Made by a program: the position numbers and the translations under genes
Part shown: positions 23,393 to 30,507 of the stretch, piece by piece
Layout of the letters: each line of letters opens with the position of its first letter
Numbering within the stretch: position 1 is the stretch's first letter
The notes under the pieces: model-generated
Told to the model about the DNA's origin: nothing
Seen by the model: the letters and a program-made list of their open reading frames with translations, nothing else
The model's database searches: none
Assembly: GCA_045126975.1 (NCBI GenBank)
Contig: JBGVPL010000028.1
Location: 24,170 to 88,169, forward strand
Direction: 5' to 3'
DNA from: Aphodosoma sp045126975
Lineage (GTDB): Bacteria; Bacteroidota; Bacteroidia; Bacteroidales; Paludibacteraceae
DNA length: 64,000 nt

Positions 23393-24867
23393 CAACACAT
23401 ATCATAAATATAGGTGATGAATTGCTCATCGGTCAAGTAGTCAATACCAACGCATCGTGGATGGCAGAGGAGTTGAACAAGCGCAACATAAAGGTTACGA
23501 ATATCAGTGTCATCTCCGATGGTGGAGATGACATCAGAACCCAACTCGACCGCTCTCTCGCTGAGGCAGATGTAGTGCTTATTACAGGCGGTCTTGGACC
23601 AACGAAGGACGATATTACGAAAACTGTATTGTGCGAGTATTTTGGCGATACTCTCGTGCGTCATCAGCAGACTTACGATAATGTTAAGAAATTTTTCGAG
23701 CGTCGTGGTTTGCCATTTACCGAAATAAATCAGGCTCAGGCTTTGGTGCCAAGCAAGTGTAAGGTACTTGTGAATGAAGTGGGTACTGCGCCTTGTATGG
23801 TCTTCTTCAATGCACAATGCATAATGCATAATGCACAATTGAAAGAGACACGAGACACGAGACACGAGACACGAGATGCGTCGGCTGACTCTCAAAACTT
23901 AACTCTCAACTCTCAACTTTCGAAGATTGTCATCAGTATGCCAGGTGTGCCATTCGAGATGAAGTGGTTGATGCAGAATAGTGTGTTGCCATTATTGGAA
24001 GAGCGATTGGGCGCAGAGGCGATAGTGCATAAAACCATTTTGACTTTCGGCATAGGCGAATCATTTTTAGCCGATAAAATTGCAGATTGGGAAGATGCTT
24101 TACCTTCTCATATCAAGTTGGCTTATCTCCCCGAAGCAGGTAAGGTTCGTTTGCGCCTTTCGGCTTATGGTTCTTTAATGCATAATGCACAACCAACGGT
24201 CTTGAGCTTCAGCGAAAAATGCACAATGCACAATGCACAGCACTCGTTTCCTATTAAAGAAAGATTGGAGCGTGAGGTGGCAGAGCAAATCGAGAAGTTA
24301 GAAAAGATTATAGGTGAGAATATCTATGGCTATGACGATGAGACAATATCTTCTGTAATAGGTAAATTATTGAAAGAGCAAGGAGCTATGTTGGCTACTG
24401 CCGAGAGTTGTACGGGTGGTTTGGTTGCTCGTCGTATTACTGAGACATCTGGTTCATCAGCATATTTCAAAGGTGGTGTAGTGGCTTATTCTAACGAAAT
24501 CAAGCAACAACTCTTAGGTGTTAAACACGAAACATTAGAGCAATATGGAGCGGTGTCGGAACAAATTGCTAAAGAGATGGCGCTCGGTTGCCTCAATGTG
24601 ATGGATGCCGATTATGCCATTGCCACTACAGGTATAGCAGGGCCAACAGGTGGTTCTGATGAAAAACCGCTTGGATTGGTTTATATTGCGGTAGCGAAAA
24701 GAGTTAGGAGTGAGGAGTTAGGAGTTAGGAGTGATAGGGAGCAATCATTTGTTAAAGTAGCGTGTGATAAATATATATTCCGCACTACACGCGAACAGCA
24801 CCAAGAGCGCACTGCCAATCAAGCACTATTTGATTTATATAAATTAGTAGTAAGTCGCAAGTCATAA
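23389..24867 (+). CDS. cinA: CinA: competence/damage-inducible protein, NMN amidohydrolase
   Basis: A 492-residue CinA against about 415 normally. N-terminal molybdopterin-binding-like (ADP-ribose pyrophosphatase) domain: GDELLIGQVVNTN, TGGLGPTKDDITK, ISMPGVPFEMKW. C-terminal amidase domain: ATAESCTGGLVARRIT (catalytic Ser), TTGIAGPTGG; it recycles nicotinamide mononucleotide. The excess length is three in-frame repeat insertions: residues about 141-183, made of three different heptad families in a row; 263-284, with two GCACAAT arms; and 437-451, GGAGTTA type. Each falls where the family has a loop, and the motifs are intact, so the protein is probably active. Confidence 0.95.
   Translation: MTTHIINIGDELLIGQVVNTNASWMAEELNKRNIKVTNISVISDGGDDIRTQLDRSLAEADVVLITGGLGPTKDDITKTVLCEYFGDTLVRHQQTYDNVKKFFERRGLPFTEINQAQALVPSKCKVLVNEVGTAPCMVFFNAQCIMHNAQLKETRDTRHETRDASADSQNLTLNSQLSKIVISMPGVPFEMKWLMQNSVLPLLEERLGAEAIVHKTILTFGIGESFLADKIADWEDALPSHIKLAYLPEAGKVRLRLSAYGSLMHNAQPTVLSFSEKCTMHNAQHSFPIKERLEREVAEQIEKLEKIIGENIYGYDDETISSVIGKLLKEQGAMLATAESCTGGLVARRITETSGSSAYFKGGVVAYSNEIKQQLLGVKHETLEQYGAVSEQIAKEMALGCLNVMDADYAIATTGIAGPTGGSDEKPLGLVYIAVAKRVRSEELGVRSDREQSFVKVACDKYIFRTTREQHQERTANQALFDLYKLVVSRKS
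23810..23936. repeat. Compound heptad tract inside cinA
   Basis: Three families follow each other: GCACAAT/GCATAAT (five units), ACGAGAC (about five units) and ACTCTCA (three to four units). The reading frame stays open through all of them. Confidence 0.93.
24176..24241. repeat. Second heptad tract inside cinA
   Basis: GCATAAT/GCACAAC units, a unique 25-base middle, then GCACAAT units repeated three times in direct orientation; in frame. Confidence 0.88.
24700..24741. repeat. Third heptad tract inside cinA
   Basis: Six units of GAGTTAG/GAGTGAG, in frame in the C-terminal domain, read as VRSEELGVRSD. Confidence 0.9.
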
Positions 24868-24946
24868 GTCGCAAGACTAATGTCCATATATTGTGAATGC
24901 TGAATGGTTCTTACTACTTGCGACTTATTACTTATTACTTTAAAAT
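24848..24946. repeat. Heptad hairpin between cinA and DMT gene
   Basis: Left arm of AGTCGCA/AGTCATA units and right arm of ACTTGCG/ACTTATT units are complementary. The centre includes TGCTGAATGGTTC, like the cores of the hairpins at 54.7 and 56.8 kb. Confidence 0.85.
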
Positions 24947-24949
24947 ATT

Positions 24950-25306
24950 ATGATAGCAAAAATTTTCTCTCCGTACGTAGTTACGGTATTGATGCTCGTG
25001 TTGAGCAACTGTTTCATGACCTTTGCGTGGTATGGTCATTTGAAAAATATGAGTAGTAAAGCGTGGTATGTGGCGGCTTTTGTGAGTTGGGGTATTGCAT
25101 TGTGCGAATATTTGATTATGGTGCCAGCCAATCGTATAGGTATCACCGTTTATACATTGCCACAACTCAAAATCATTCAAGAGGTTATTACACTAAGTGT
25201 CTTTATACCTTTTGCAATGATATACATGGGGCAACCATTCAAGTGGGATTTCGTATGGGCAGGCCTCTGTTTGCTCGGAGCAGTATATTTTATGTTCCGT
25301 GGGTAA
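24950..25306 (+). CDS. DUF486/DMT family membrane protein
   Basis: A 118-residue, four-helix membrane protein of the DUF486 family, related to small drug/metabolite transporters; no substrate is known. Seen: SNCFMTFAWYGHLK, the family-typical FAWYGHLK after the first helix, and FVSWGIALCEYLIMVPANRIG. The next gene overlaps its end and shares the strand, so they are probably co-transcribed. Confidence 0.88.
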   Translation: MIAKIFSPYVVTVLMLVLSNCFMTFAWYGHLKNMSSKAWYVAAFVSWGIALCEYLIMVPANRIGITVYTLPQLKIIQEVITLSVFIPFAMIYMGQPFKWDFVWAGLCLLGAVYFMFRG

Positions 25307-25313
25307 TTTTCAA

Positions 25314-26030
25314 ATGATAAAAAAAACTAATATTAGCGTGTATAGTTCCTTAGTCCACATTCTTCATTCCTCATTCCTCACTCCGCATTTAAGAGTCGAG
25401 ACTCTCGCTTCTTCATCGTGGTTTGGAGGTCTGATATTGATTGTATTGATTGCGCTTGCGCTGTCGGTATCGGCGCATCGTAAGCAATATACTCTTTATG
25501 TGCGCAATTTAATAAATAAGCAGGGACGTGTAATGAATTACGATACAGAATCTACTTCGGCATGGGCAAATATATTTTTGTGGTTTGTGGTTGTATCGGG
25601 TTTTGGGCTTACGATAGTATCACTATTTTATTCTCAATTCTCAATTTTCAATCTTCAATTTTTAATTTTATATTTTGTTATAGTTGCTTATTTAGGTTTG
25701 AAGTGGCTCTTGATACGATTTATCGGTTATGTGTTTGGTGTGAGAGAGCAGGCAGTGTCATTTTCTACCGATTATTTTGTGATAATTGCTCTCTTTGGTT
25801 TGTTTTTATTGCCAATATCATTTGGCATTATATACATGCCAGGAGTATCAAATTTGGTGTGGTCAATTTTGTTGTTATGTATAGGTTTTATCGTACTTAT
25901 AGCACTATTTATAAAACTATTACAAATTTTTTATACCGGAATTAGCTCATTATTCTATATTTTTTTGTATCTTTGCACCTCGGAAATTTTGCCCCTTTTT
26001 GTGGCTGTGAAAATAGCTCAAATGTGGTGA
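25314..26030 (+). CDS. DUF4271 membrane protein
   Basis: A 238-residue integral membrane protein with about seven hydrophobic helices, conserved in Bacteroidota directly before hemD and of unknown function. The ATG at 25314 is used instead of GTG at 25299. Two heptad tracts are in frame: residues about 12-27 (TCATTCC family, HSSFLTPH) and 106-118 (AATTCTC/ATCTTCA, FSIFNLQF). The second adds hydrophobic residues inside or next to a membrane helix. The promoter of hemD overlaps the last codons. Confidence 0.8.
   Translation: MIKKTNISVYSSLVHILHSSFLTPHLRVETLASSSWFGGLILIVLIALALSVSAHRKQYTLYVRNLINKQGRVMNYDTESTSAWANIFLWFVVVSGFGLTIVSLFYSQFSIFNLQFLILYFVIVAYLGLKWLLIRFIGYVFGVREQAVSFSTDYFVIIALFGLFLLPISFGIIYMPGVSNLVWSILLLCIGFIVLIALFIKLLQIFYTGISSLFYIFLYLCTSEILPLFVAVKIAQMW
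25349..25395. repeat. Heptad tract inside DUF4271 gene
   Basis: About five units of TCATTCC/TCACTCC preceded by degenerate copies, in frame near the N-terminus, followed by a short GAGTCGAGACTC palindrome. Confidence 0.8.
25629..25668. repeat. Second heptad tract inside DUF4271 gene
   Basis: Five units TCTCAAT/TTTCAAT/CTTCAAT/TTTTAAT, the AATTCTC family, encoding part of a hydrophobic segment. Confidence 0.8.
25968..25975 (+). promoter_or_regulatory. hemD promoter, -7 box
   Basis: TATCTTTG followed by CA, a full match to TAnnTTTG, 85 bases before hemD and inside the end of the DUF4271 gene. Confidence 0.6.
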
Positions 26031-26059
26031 TTATTGTCTAATTTTTAATACTTATAAAG

Positions 26060-26812
26060 TTGAAGGTCAAGAAGATACTTGTTTCGCAACCGAAACCAGA
26101 AACCGGCAAATCTCCATACTTGGATTTGGAGGAAAAATACAACGTAAAAGTAAATTTTCGTCCATTTATTAAGGTTGACCCTATCTGTTCGAGAGAATTT
26201 AGGGGTCAAAAAGTCAATATTGCAGAGCATACAGCGATTGTTTTTACCTCAATTGTGGGTATAAAACACTTTTTTCGTTTGACAGAAGAGACTCGCGTGA
26301 AGATTAACGACGATTGGCGTTATTTCTGTATTTCGCCATCTGTTGCCAACTATTTGCAAAAGTACATCAATTATCGTAAACGTAAAGTTTTCTTCCCAGA
26401 AACAGGTCGTTTGGCTGATATGTTTGCGCTTATTGACAAGCATGCCGAAGAGAAATTTTTGGTAGTATTACCTGATAACAATAACGAAGAGGTAATTGCA
26501 ATGCTTGAACAACATAAGGTTAATCATAGTATTGGTCTTATGTATCGTACTGTAAGTAACGATTTCACTCCTGAAGAAGAGTTTAACTACGACATGTTGT
26601 TGTTCTTCTCTCCTCAAGGTATTGCTGCTTTGAAAAAGAACTTCCCAGAATTTGACCAAGGTGAAATCGTAATCGGTTGTCTTGGTGCAACCACTGCACA
26701 AGCAGCCAAAGAAGCTAATCTTCGTGTTGATATCGAAGTTCCATCGCCAAAATACACATCTATGACTGTGGCTGTCGATGACTTCATCAAAGAAAATCAC
26801 AAACGTCGATAA
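26060..26812 (+). CDS. hemD: Uroporphyrinogen-III synthase
   Basis: A 250-residue HemD that closes and inverts the linear tetrapyrrole to uroporphyrinogen III. The protein begins (M)KVKKILVSQPKPETGKSP, which is how Bacteroidota HemD proteins start. There is no ATG at that point, so the TTG at 26060 is the most likely start. Other seen blocks: FTSIVGIKHFF, FFPETGRLADM and FFSPQGIAALKKNFPEF. It lies in the conserved order DUF4271-hemD-rnpA-yidD. Confidence 0.92.
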   Translation: MKVKKILVSQPKPETGKSPYLDLEEKYNVKVNFRPFIKVDPICSREFRGQKVNIAEHTAIVFTSIVGIKHFFRLTEETRVKINDDWRYFCISPSVANYLQKYINYRKRKVFFPETGRLADMFALIDKHAEEKFLVVLPDNNNEEVIAMLEQHKVNHSIGLMYRTVSNDFTPEEEFNYDMLLFFSPQGIAALKKNFPEFDQGEIVIGCLGATTAQAAKEANLRVDIEVPSPKYTSMTVAVDDFIKENHKRR

Positions 26813-26828
26813 AATTTTGTTTCTAAAA

Positions 26829-26900
26829 TAAAAGACAGAATAACATAATAACATAAACTCGTATATATTTTTTTGTTCTTATGTTCTTCTGTCTTTTTTT
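26829..26900. terminator. Hairpin terminator after hemD
   Basis: AAAAGACAGAATAACATAA pairs with the complement TTATGTTCTTCTGTCTTTTT, ending in a T-run. The arms show a 7-8 base period like other heptad hairpins. The rnpA start follows directly. Confidence 0.75.
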
Positions 26901-26903
26901 ATT

Positions 26904-27335
26904 ATGAAAGATATAAAACTTACATTCAATAAATCACAGCATCTTTGTGGCGAGACCACAATATCGCAACTATTCCGTGAAGGCAAAGCCTTTTTGGTCT
27001 TTCCGTTGCGTGTAGTCTATCGTGTGATGCCGCGCGATGTAGGGACGTACGGTTCGTGCGTCCGTGATAATCGACCATCGGTGCGAGTATTGACCTCTGT
27101 GCCTAAAAAGCAATTCAAACATGCTGTTGACCGCAATCGCTTCAAACGTCTAATTCGCGAATCATATCGACTTCAACAACACGAACTCAACGAGGTGTTA
27201 GATGCTAACGGTTTAGTGATGGACGTAGCCTTTACCGCTGTACATAACCAAATCCCGAAATTTGATTATTTGAAAAGCCGCATGGGTAAAATAATACAAA
27301 CCCTTAAGGAACAAGGAACAATGAGTAAGGAATAG
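26904..27335 (+). CDS. rnpA: Ribonuclease P protein component
   Basis: A 143-residue RNase P protein that helps the catalytic RNA trim tRNA 5' ends. The family core is clear: LTSVPKKQFKHAVDRNRFKRLIRESYR (RNR-type basic motif). Residues about 45-56 (DVGTYGSCVRDN) are extra relative to usual members and are encoded by a palindromic repeat (27037-27069) also found in the M6 protease. The C-terminal KEQGTMSKE is encoded by the GGAACAA heptad tract. The insert sits between the second and third beta strands, away from the RNR motif. Confidence 0.94.
   Translation: MKDIKLTFNKSQHLCGETTISQLFREGKAFLVFPLRVVYRVMPRDVGTYGSCVRDNRPSVRVLTSVPKKQFKHAVDRNRFKRLIRESYRLQQHELNEVLDANGLVMDVAFTAVHNQIPKFDYLKSRMGKIIQTLKEQGTMSKE
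27037..27069. repeat. GGGACG palindromic repeat inside rnpA
   Basis: ATGTAGGGACGTACGG followed by TTCGTGCGTCC; stem GGACG(TACG)/(CGTG)CGTCC. It is the same element, opposite strand, as 19262-19292, and in frame in both genes. Confidence 0.88.
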
Positions 27336-27360
27336 GGAGCAGGGAACAGGGAGTAAGGAG
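27306..27360. repeat. Heptad tract over rnpA 3' end
   Basis: Seven to eight units of GGAACAA/GAGTAAG/GAATAGG/GAGCAGG. It includes the rnpA stop codon; a short TTATGTA/TTATGCA pair follows at 27376-27395. Confidence 0.88.
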
Positions 27361-27406
27361 AACGTGATATTATAATTATGTATTATGCATTATGAATTAA
27401 TTTAAA

Positions 27407-27628
27407 GTGAAGCGTATTTTAGAGTACATATTATTGATACCGATATATTTCTATCGGGCATGTATATCGCCAATGTTTCCACCGACATGTCGATTCACCC
27501 CCACATGCTCACAATATGCCATAGAAGCAATTAAAAAGCACGGACCATTCAAAGGCCTATGGCTTGCCATCAAACGTATTTCACGTTGTCATCCATGGGG
27601 TGGCAGTGGCTACGACCCAGTACCATAG
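27407..27628 (+). CDS. yidD: Membrane protein insertion efficiency factor YidD
   Basis: A 73-residue YidD with the family pattern of conserved cysteines and basic helix: PPTCRFTPTCSQYAIEAIKKHG, then RCHPWGGSGYDPVP at the C-terminus. It assists YidC-dependent membrane insertion. GTG at 27407 is used as start (MKRILEYILLIPI). It follows rnpA, as in most bacteria. Confidence 0.95.
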   Translation: MKRILEYILLIPIYFYRACISPMFPPTCRFTPTCSQYAIEAIKKHGPFKGLWLAIKRISRCHPWGGSGYDPVP

Positions 27629-27629
27629 T

Positions 27630-27655
27630 TAGATTACAGATAATAGATAATAGGT
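27630..27655. repeat. Short heptad tract after yidD
   Basis: Units AGATTAC, AGATAAT, AGATAAT; AGATAAT family. Confidence 0.7.
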
Positions 27656-27657
27656 AT

Positions 27658-27697
27658 AAAAAAGGCTGATTAACAGGTTTGTTATTCAGCCTTTTTG
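27658..27697. terminator. Terminator between yidD and prfC
   Basis: Stem AAAAAGGCTGAT(T)AACA against TGTTATTCAGCCTTTTT. A-run and T-run on both sides make it bidirectional for the convergent yidD and prfC. Confidence 0.88.
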
Positions 27698-27713
27698 TTT
27701 TATATTTGTTGTA

Positions 27714-29285
27714 TTAGAACTCCGATGTGAAGTGGAAGCGGATTTTTGGGAAGTCGGATTGTGCCATTTGGAGTAGGTATCCGCTTTCGGCGAGGAATAC
27801 ATCGCGACCGTCTTTATCTACTGCCATATATTGGAACTTACGGCGTTTGAAGTTTTCGAGTTCGGCTGGGTCGTCCGATTCAATCCAGCATGCTTTGAAG
27901 AGCGACATTGGCTCCCAGCGGCATTGTGCGCCATATTCGTGGAGTAGGCGATATTCGATTACTTCGAATTGGAGTTGTCCTACTGTACCAATGATTTTGC
28001 GGTTGTTGTTTTGATGAGTAAACACCTGTGCTACACCTTCGCCCATGAGTTGGTCGATACCTTTTTGGAGTTGTTTAGTCTTCATTGGGTCGGCATTCTC
28101 GATGTATTTAAACATCTCAGGCGAGAAGCTTGGCAATCCTTTGAAGTGGAGATTTTCGCCCGAAGTGAGGGTGTCGCCAATCTTGAAGTTGCCAGTGTCT
28201 GGAAGACCGATGATATCGCCTGCGTATGCTTCATCCACAGTCTCTTTCTTCTGAGCCATGAAGGCAGTAGGAGCCGAGAAACGGAACTGTTTGCCAAGGC
28301 GCATGTGTTTGTAGTTGACGTTACGTTCGAATTTACCCGAGCAGATTTTCACAAAGGCAATACAAGAGCGGTGGTTAGGGTCCATATTGGCATGGATTTT
28401 AAATACAAAGCCTGTAAATGGCTCTTCGTGTGGGTCAACTGTGCGTTCTATTGCATCAACAGGTAGTGGAGCTGGAGCGATATCGACAAAGCAGTCGAGC
28501 AACTCTTTCACACCGAAAGTATTGAGAGCAGAGCCAAAGAATACTGGTGCAACATCGGCAGCGAGGTAGTCCTTCACGTCGAATGGGTCATAGACACCGT
28601 CGATGAGTTCGATGTCGTTGCGGAGTTGTTCTGCATCGTCTTCGCCTACCATATTGTCGAATTCTGCTGAGTGAATATCTACGGCAATAGTCTCTGAAAC
28701 TTTCTGTTTGTTAGGAGTATAGAGGTTGAGTTTGTCTTGATAGATGTTGTAAACGCCTTTGAATTTCATGCCCGAGTTGATAGGCCAAGAGAGAGGGCGC
28801 ACCTTGATGCCGAGTTCAGCTTCGAGTTCGTCGAGGAGGTCGAAAGGATTTTTACCTTCGCGGTCCATTTTGTTGACGAAAATCATCACTGGCGTTTTGC
28901 GCATTGTGCAGACTTGCATGAGTTTGCGAGTTTGTGCTTCCACACCTTTAGCTGAGTCAACCACGATGATAACGCTATCAACGGCGGTAAGTGTACGGAA
29001 AGTGTCTTCGGCAAAGTCCTGGTGACCAGGGGTGTCGAGGATATTGATTTTAAAGTCGCGATACTCGAATCCCATTACAGAAGTAGCAACCGAGATACCA
29101 CGTTGTTTCTCGATTTCCATCCAGTCGGAAGTAGCAGTTTTTTTGATTTTATTTGATTTTACAGCACCTGCCACATGGATAGCACCACCGAAGAGGAGGA
29201 GTTTTTCGGTGAGAGTTGTTTTACCAGCATCGGGGTGAGAGATAATCGCAAAGGTGCGTCGGCGGTTAATTTCGTTTTCGTACAT
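27714..29285 (-). CDS. prfC: Peptide chain release factor 3
   Basis: A 523-residue translational GTPase that recycles RF1/RF2 from the ribosome. Seen: P-loop SHPDAGKTTLTEK, switch II DTPGHQDF, NKMDREG and the RF3-specific EKQRGISVATSVMGFEY. Length matches the family. It stands alone on the minus strand with its own promoter. Confidence 0.97.
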   Translation of the reverse strand: MYENEINRRRTFAIISHPDAGKTTLTEKLLLFGGAIHVAGAVKSNKIKKTATSDWMEIEKQRGISVATSVMGFEYRDFKINILDTPGHQDFAEDTFRTLTAVDSVIIVVDSAKGVEAQTRKLMQVCTMRKTPVMIFVNKMDREGKNPFDLLDELEAELGIKVRPLSWPINSGMKFKGVYNIYQDKLNLYTPNKQKVSETIAVDIHSAEFDNMVGEDDAEQLRNDIELIDGVYDPFDVKDYLAADVAPVFFGSALNTFGVKELLDCFVDIAPAPLPVDAIERTVDPHEEPFTGFVFKIHANMDPNHRSCIAFVKICSGKFERNVNYKHMRLGKQFRFSAPTAFMAQKKETVDEAYAGDIIGLPDTGNFKIGDTLTSGENLHFKGLPSFSPEMFKYIENADPMKTKQLQKGIDQLMGEGVAQVFTHQNNNRKIIGTVGQLQFEVIEYRLLHEYGAQCRWEPMSLFKACWIESDDPAELENFKRRKFQYMAVDKDGRDVFLAESGYLLQMAQSDFPKIRFHFTSEF

Positions 29286-29344
29286 TTATTTGTATAGTGT
29301 TTAGTGTATAATGTATAGCGTTTTACGTTTTATTTTTGGGAGTG

Positions 29345-29352
29345 CAAAGTTA
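29345..29352 (-). promoter_or_regulatory. prfC promoter, -7 box
   Basis: TAACTTTG on the minus strand followed by CA, 60 bases before the prfC start. Confidence 0.65.
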
Positions 29353-29415
29353 CGAAAAAAAGTTGAATTTAAGAGAAAAAAAGCATCATTATCTTCTCTT
29401 TATGTGTTTAATAGT

Positions 29416-30312
29416 CTATCGTTTGGTGTAGATAATCATAAAAGTTACGGCGACTATGGCTATAACGATGCCAAGAACAATGTTGGTTGTTAGGGCTTCA
29501 CCAAAAACGAGTGTGCCTACAAGAATTGCGGTGATAGGCTCAAATACTCCAAGTACAGATGCCTTAGTTGCACCGATATTGCGAGTAGCGATAGCCAATG
29601 TCGCAGTTGATATAATAGTAGGCAAAATAGCCAAACCGATGAGATTGCCCCATGCTGCATAACCCTCAATGCCAGATGTGATACCTGTATTGGAAAACAG
29701 AATCTTACCGAGAAATATGATTGCCCCAGTTAGCAGGGCATAAAATGTCAGCAGTGAGTTTGAGATTGTACTTATAGTTTTACTTCGGTTGATAATAACG
29801 ATAAAAAAGGCATATACGAGTGCCGAACCTAACGATAGCAGAACGCCAATTGGATTTATTGCCTCTCCTGAATTGCTTTGTGTCATAATAATTACGCCTG
29901 CAAAAGTCGCAAATATGGATAGCCACACAGGCCATGATGGCACTACTTTGAGGAAAACCATAATAATTGCTACAATCACTGGATATAGGAATATCAGTGT
30001 TGTCGCTAAGCCAGATGCGATATAGTTGTATGCTTCAAACAAGAATATGCTACTGAACGTGTATAGTACTCCAAGAATAAGTAGTATGCCTGCTTGTTTT
30101 GAGGACACTTTAAAGCTCTGCTTTGTGAGTAATAGGAATACCCCCAAAATGGCAATGGCGATGCCATATCTAAAGAATAGAATAGAGTTGATTGCCACTC
30201 CATCCTTCATCAAAGGCATTCCAAATAATGGATTTAATCCGTATGTTATACCCGTAATAATACCCGCAGGGTAACCTATTATTGCATTCTTGCTTAATTT
30301 TATAGAACTCAT
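29416..30312 (-). CDS. EamA/DMT family transporter
   Basis: A 298-residue, ten-helix inner-membrane permease with two EamA repeats (about 12-145 and 160-295). Substrate unknown; relatives export amino acids or other metabolites. Seen: GITYGLNPLFGMPLM in helix 1 and the conserved GATKASVLGVFEPITAILVG block near the end of repeat 2. The ATG at 30312 is chosen over a TTG at 30321. A -7 box lies 21 bases upstream of it, so the leader is short. Confidence 0.92.
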   Translation of the reverse strand: MSSIKLSKNAIIGYPAGIITGITYGLNPLFGMPLMKDGVAINSILFFRYGIAIAILGVFLLLTKQSFKVSSKQAGILLILGVLYTFSSIFLFEAYNYIASGLATTLIFLYPVIVAIIMVFLKVVPSWPVWLSIFATFAGVIIMTQSNSGEAINPIGVLLSLGSALVYAFFIVIINRSKTISTISNSLLTFYALLTGAIIFLGKILFSNTGITSGIEGYAAWGNLIGLAILPTIISTATLAIATRNIGATKASVLGVFEPITAILVGTLVFGEALTTNIVLGIVIAIVAVTFMIIYTKR

Positions 30313-30332
30313 AAAATTCAATGATTTTGGGG

Positions 30333-30340
30333 CGCAAAAT
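30333..30340 (-). promoter_or_regulatory. Promoter of EamA transporter, -7 box
   Basis: TAATTTTG on the minus strand, matching TAnnTTTG, followed by CG. Confidence 0.6.
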
Positions 30341-30458
30341 TACAAAAAAAAGTTGGAATGGAAAAGTTGTTGCGCTGTTTGCTTTATAGTATGTTTATGA
30401 TATATTTATCATACATTTATAGTATACTTATCCTATGTTATAGTATGGGAGAGGATAT

Positions 30459-30492
30459 AAAAAAGGCTGTACTTTTGGGGTACAGCCTTTTG
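30459..30492. terminator. Terminator after DUF2851 gene
   Basis: Stem AAAAGGCTGTAC/GTACAGCCTTTT with a TTTTGGG loop. On the minus strand it follows the DUF2851 stop closely. Confidence 0.85.
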
Positions 30493-30507
30493 TTGCATAT
30501 TTGTTTT

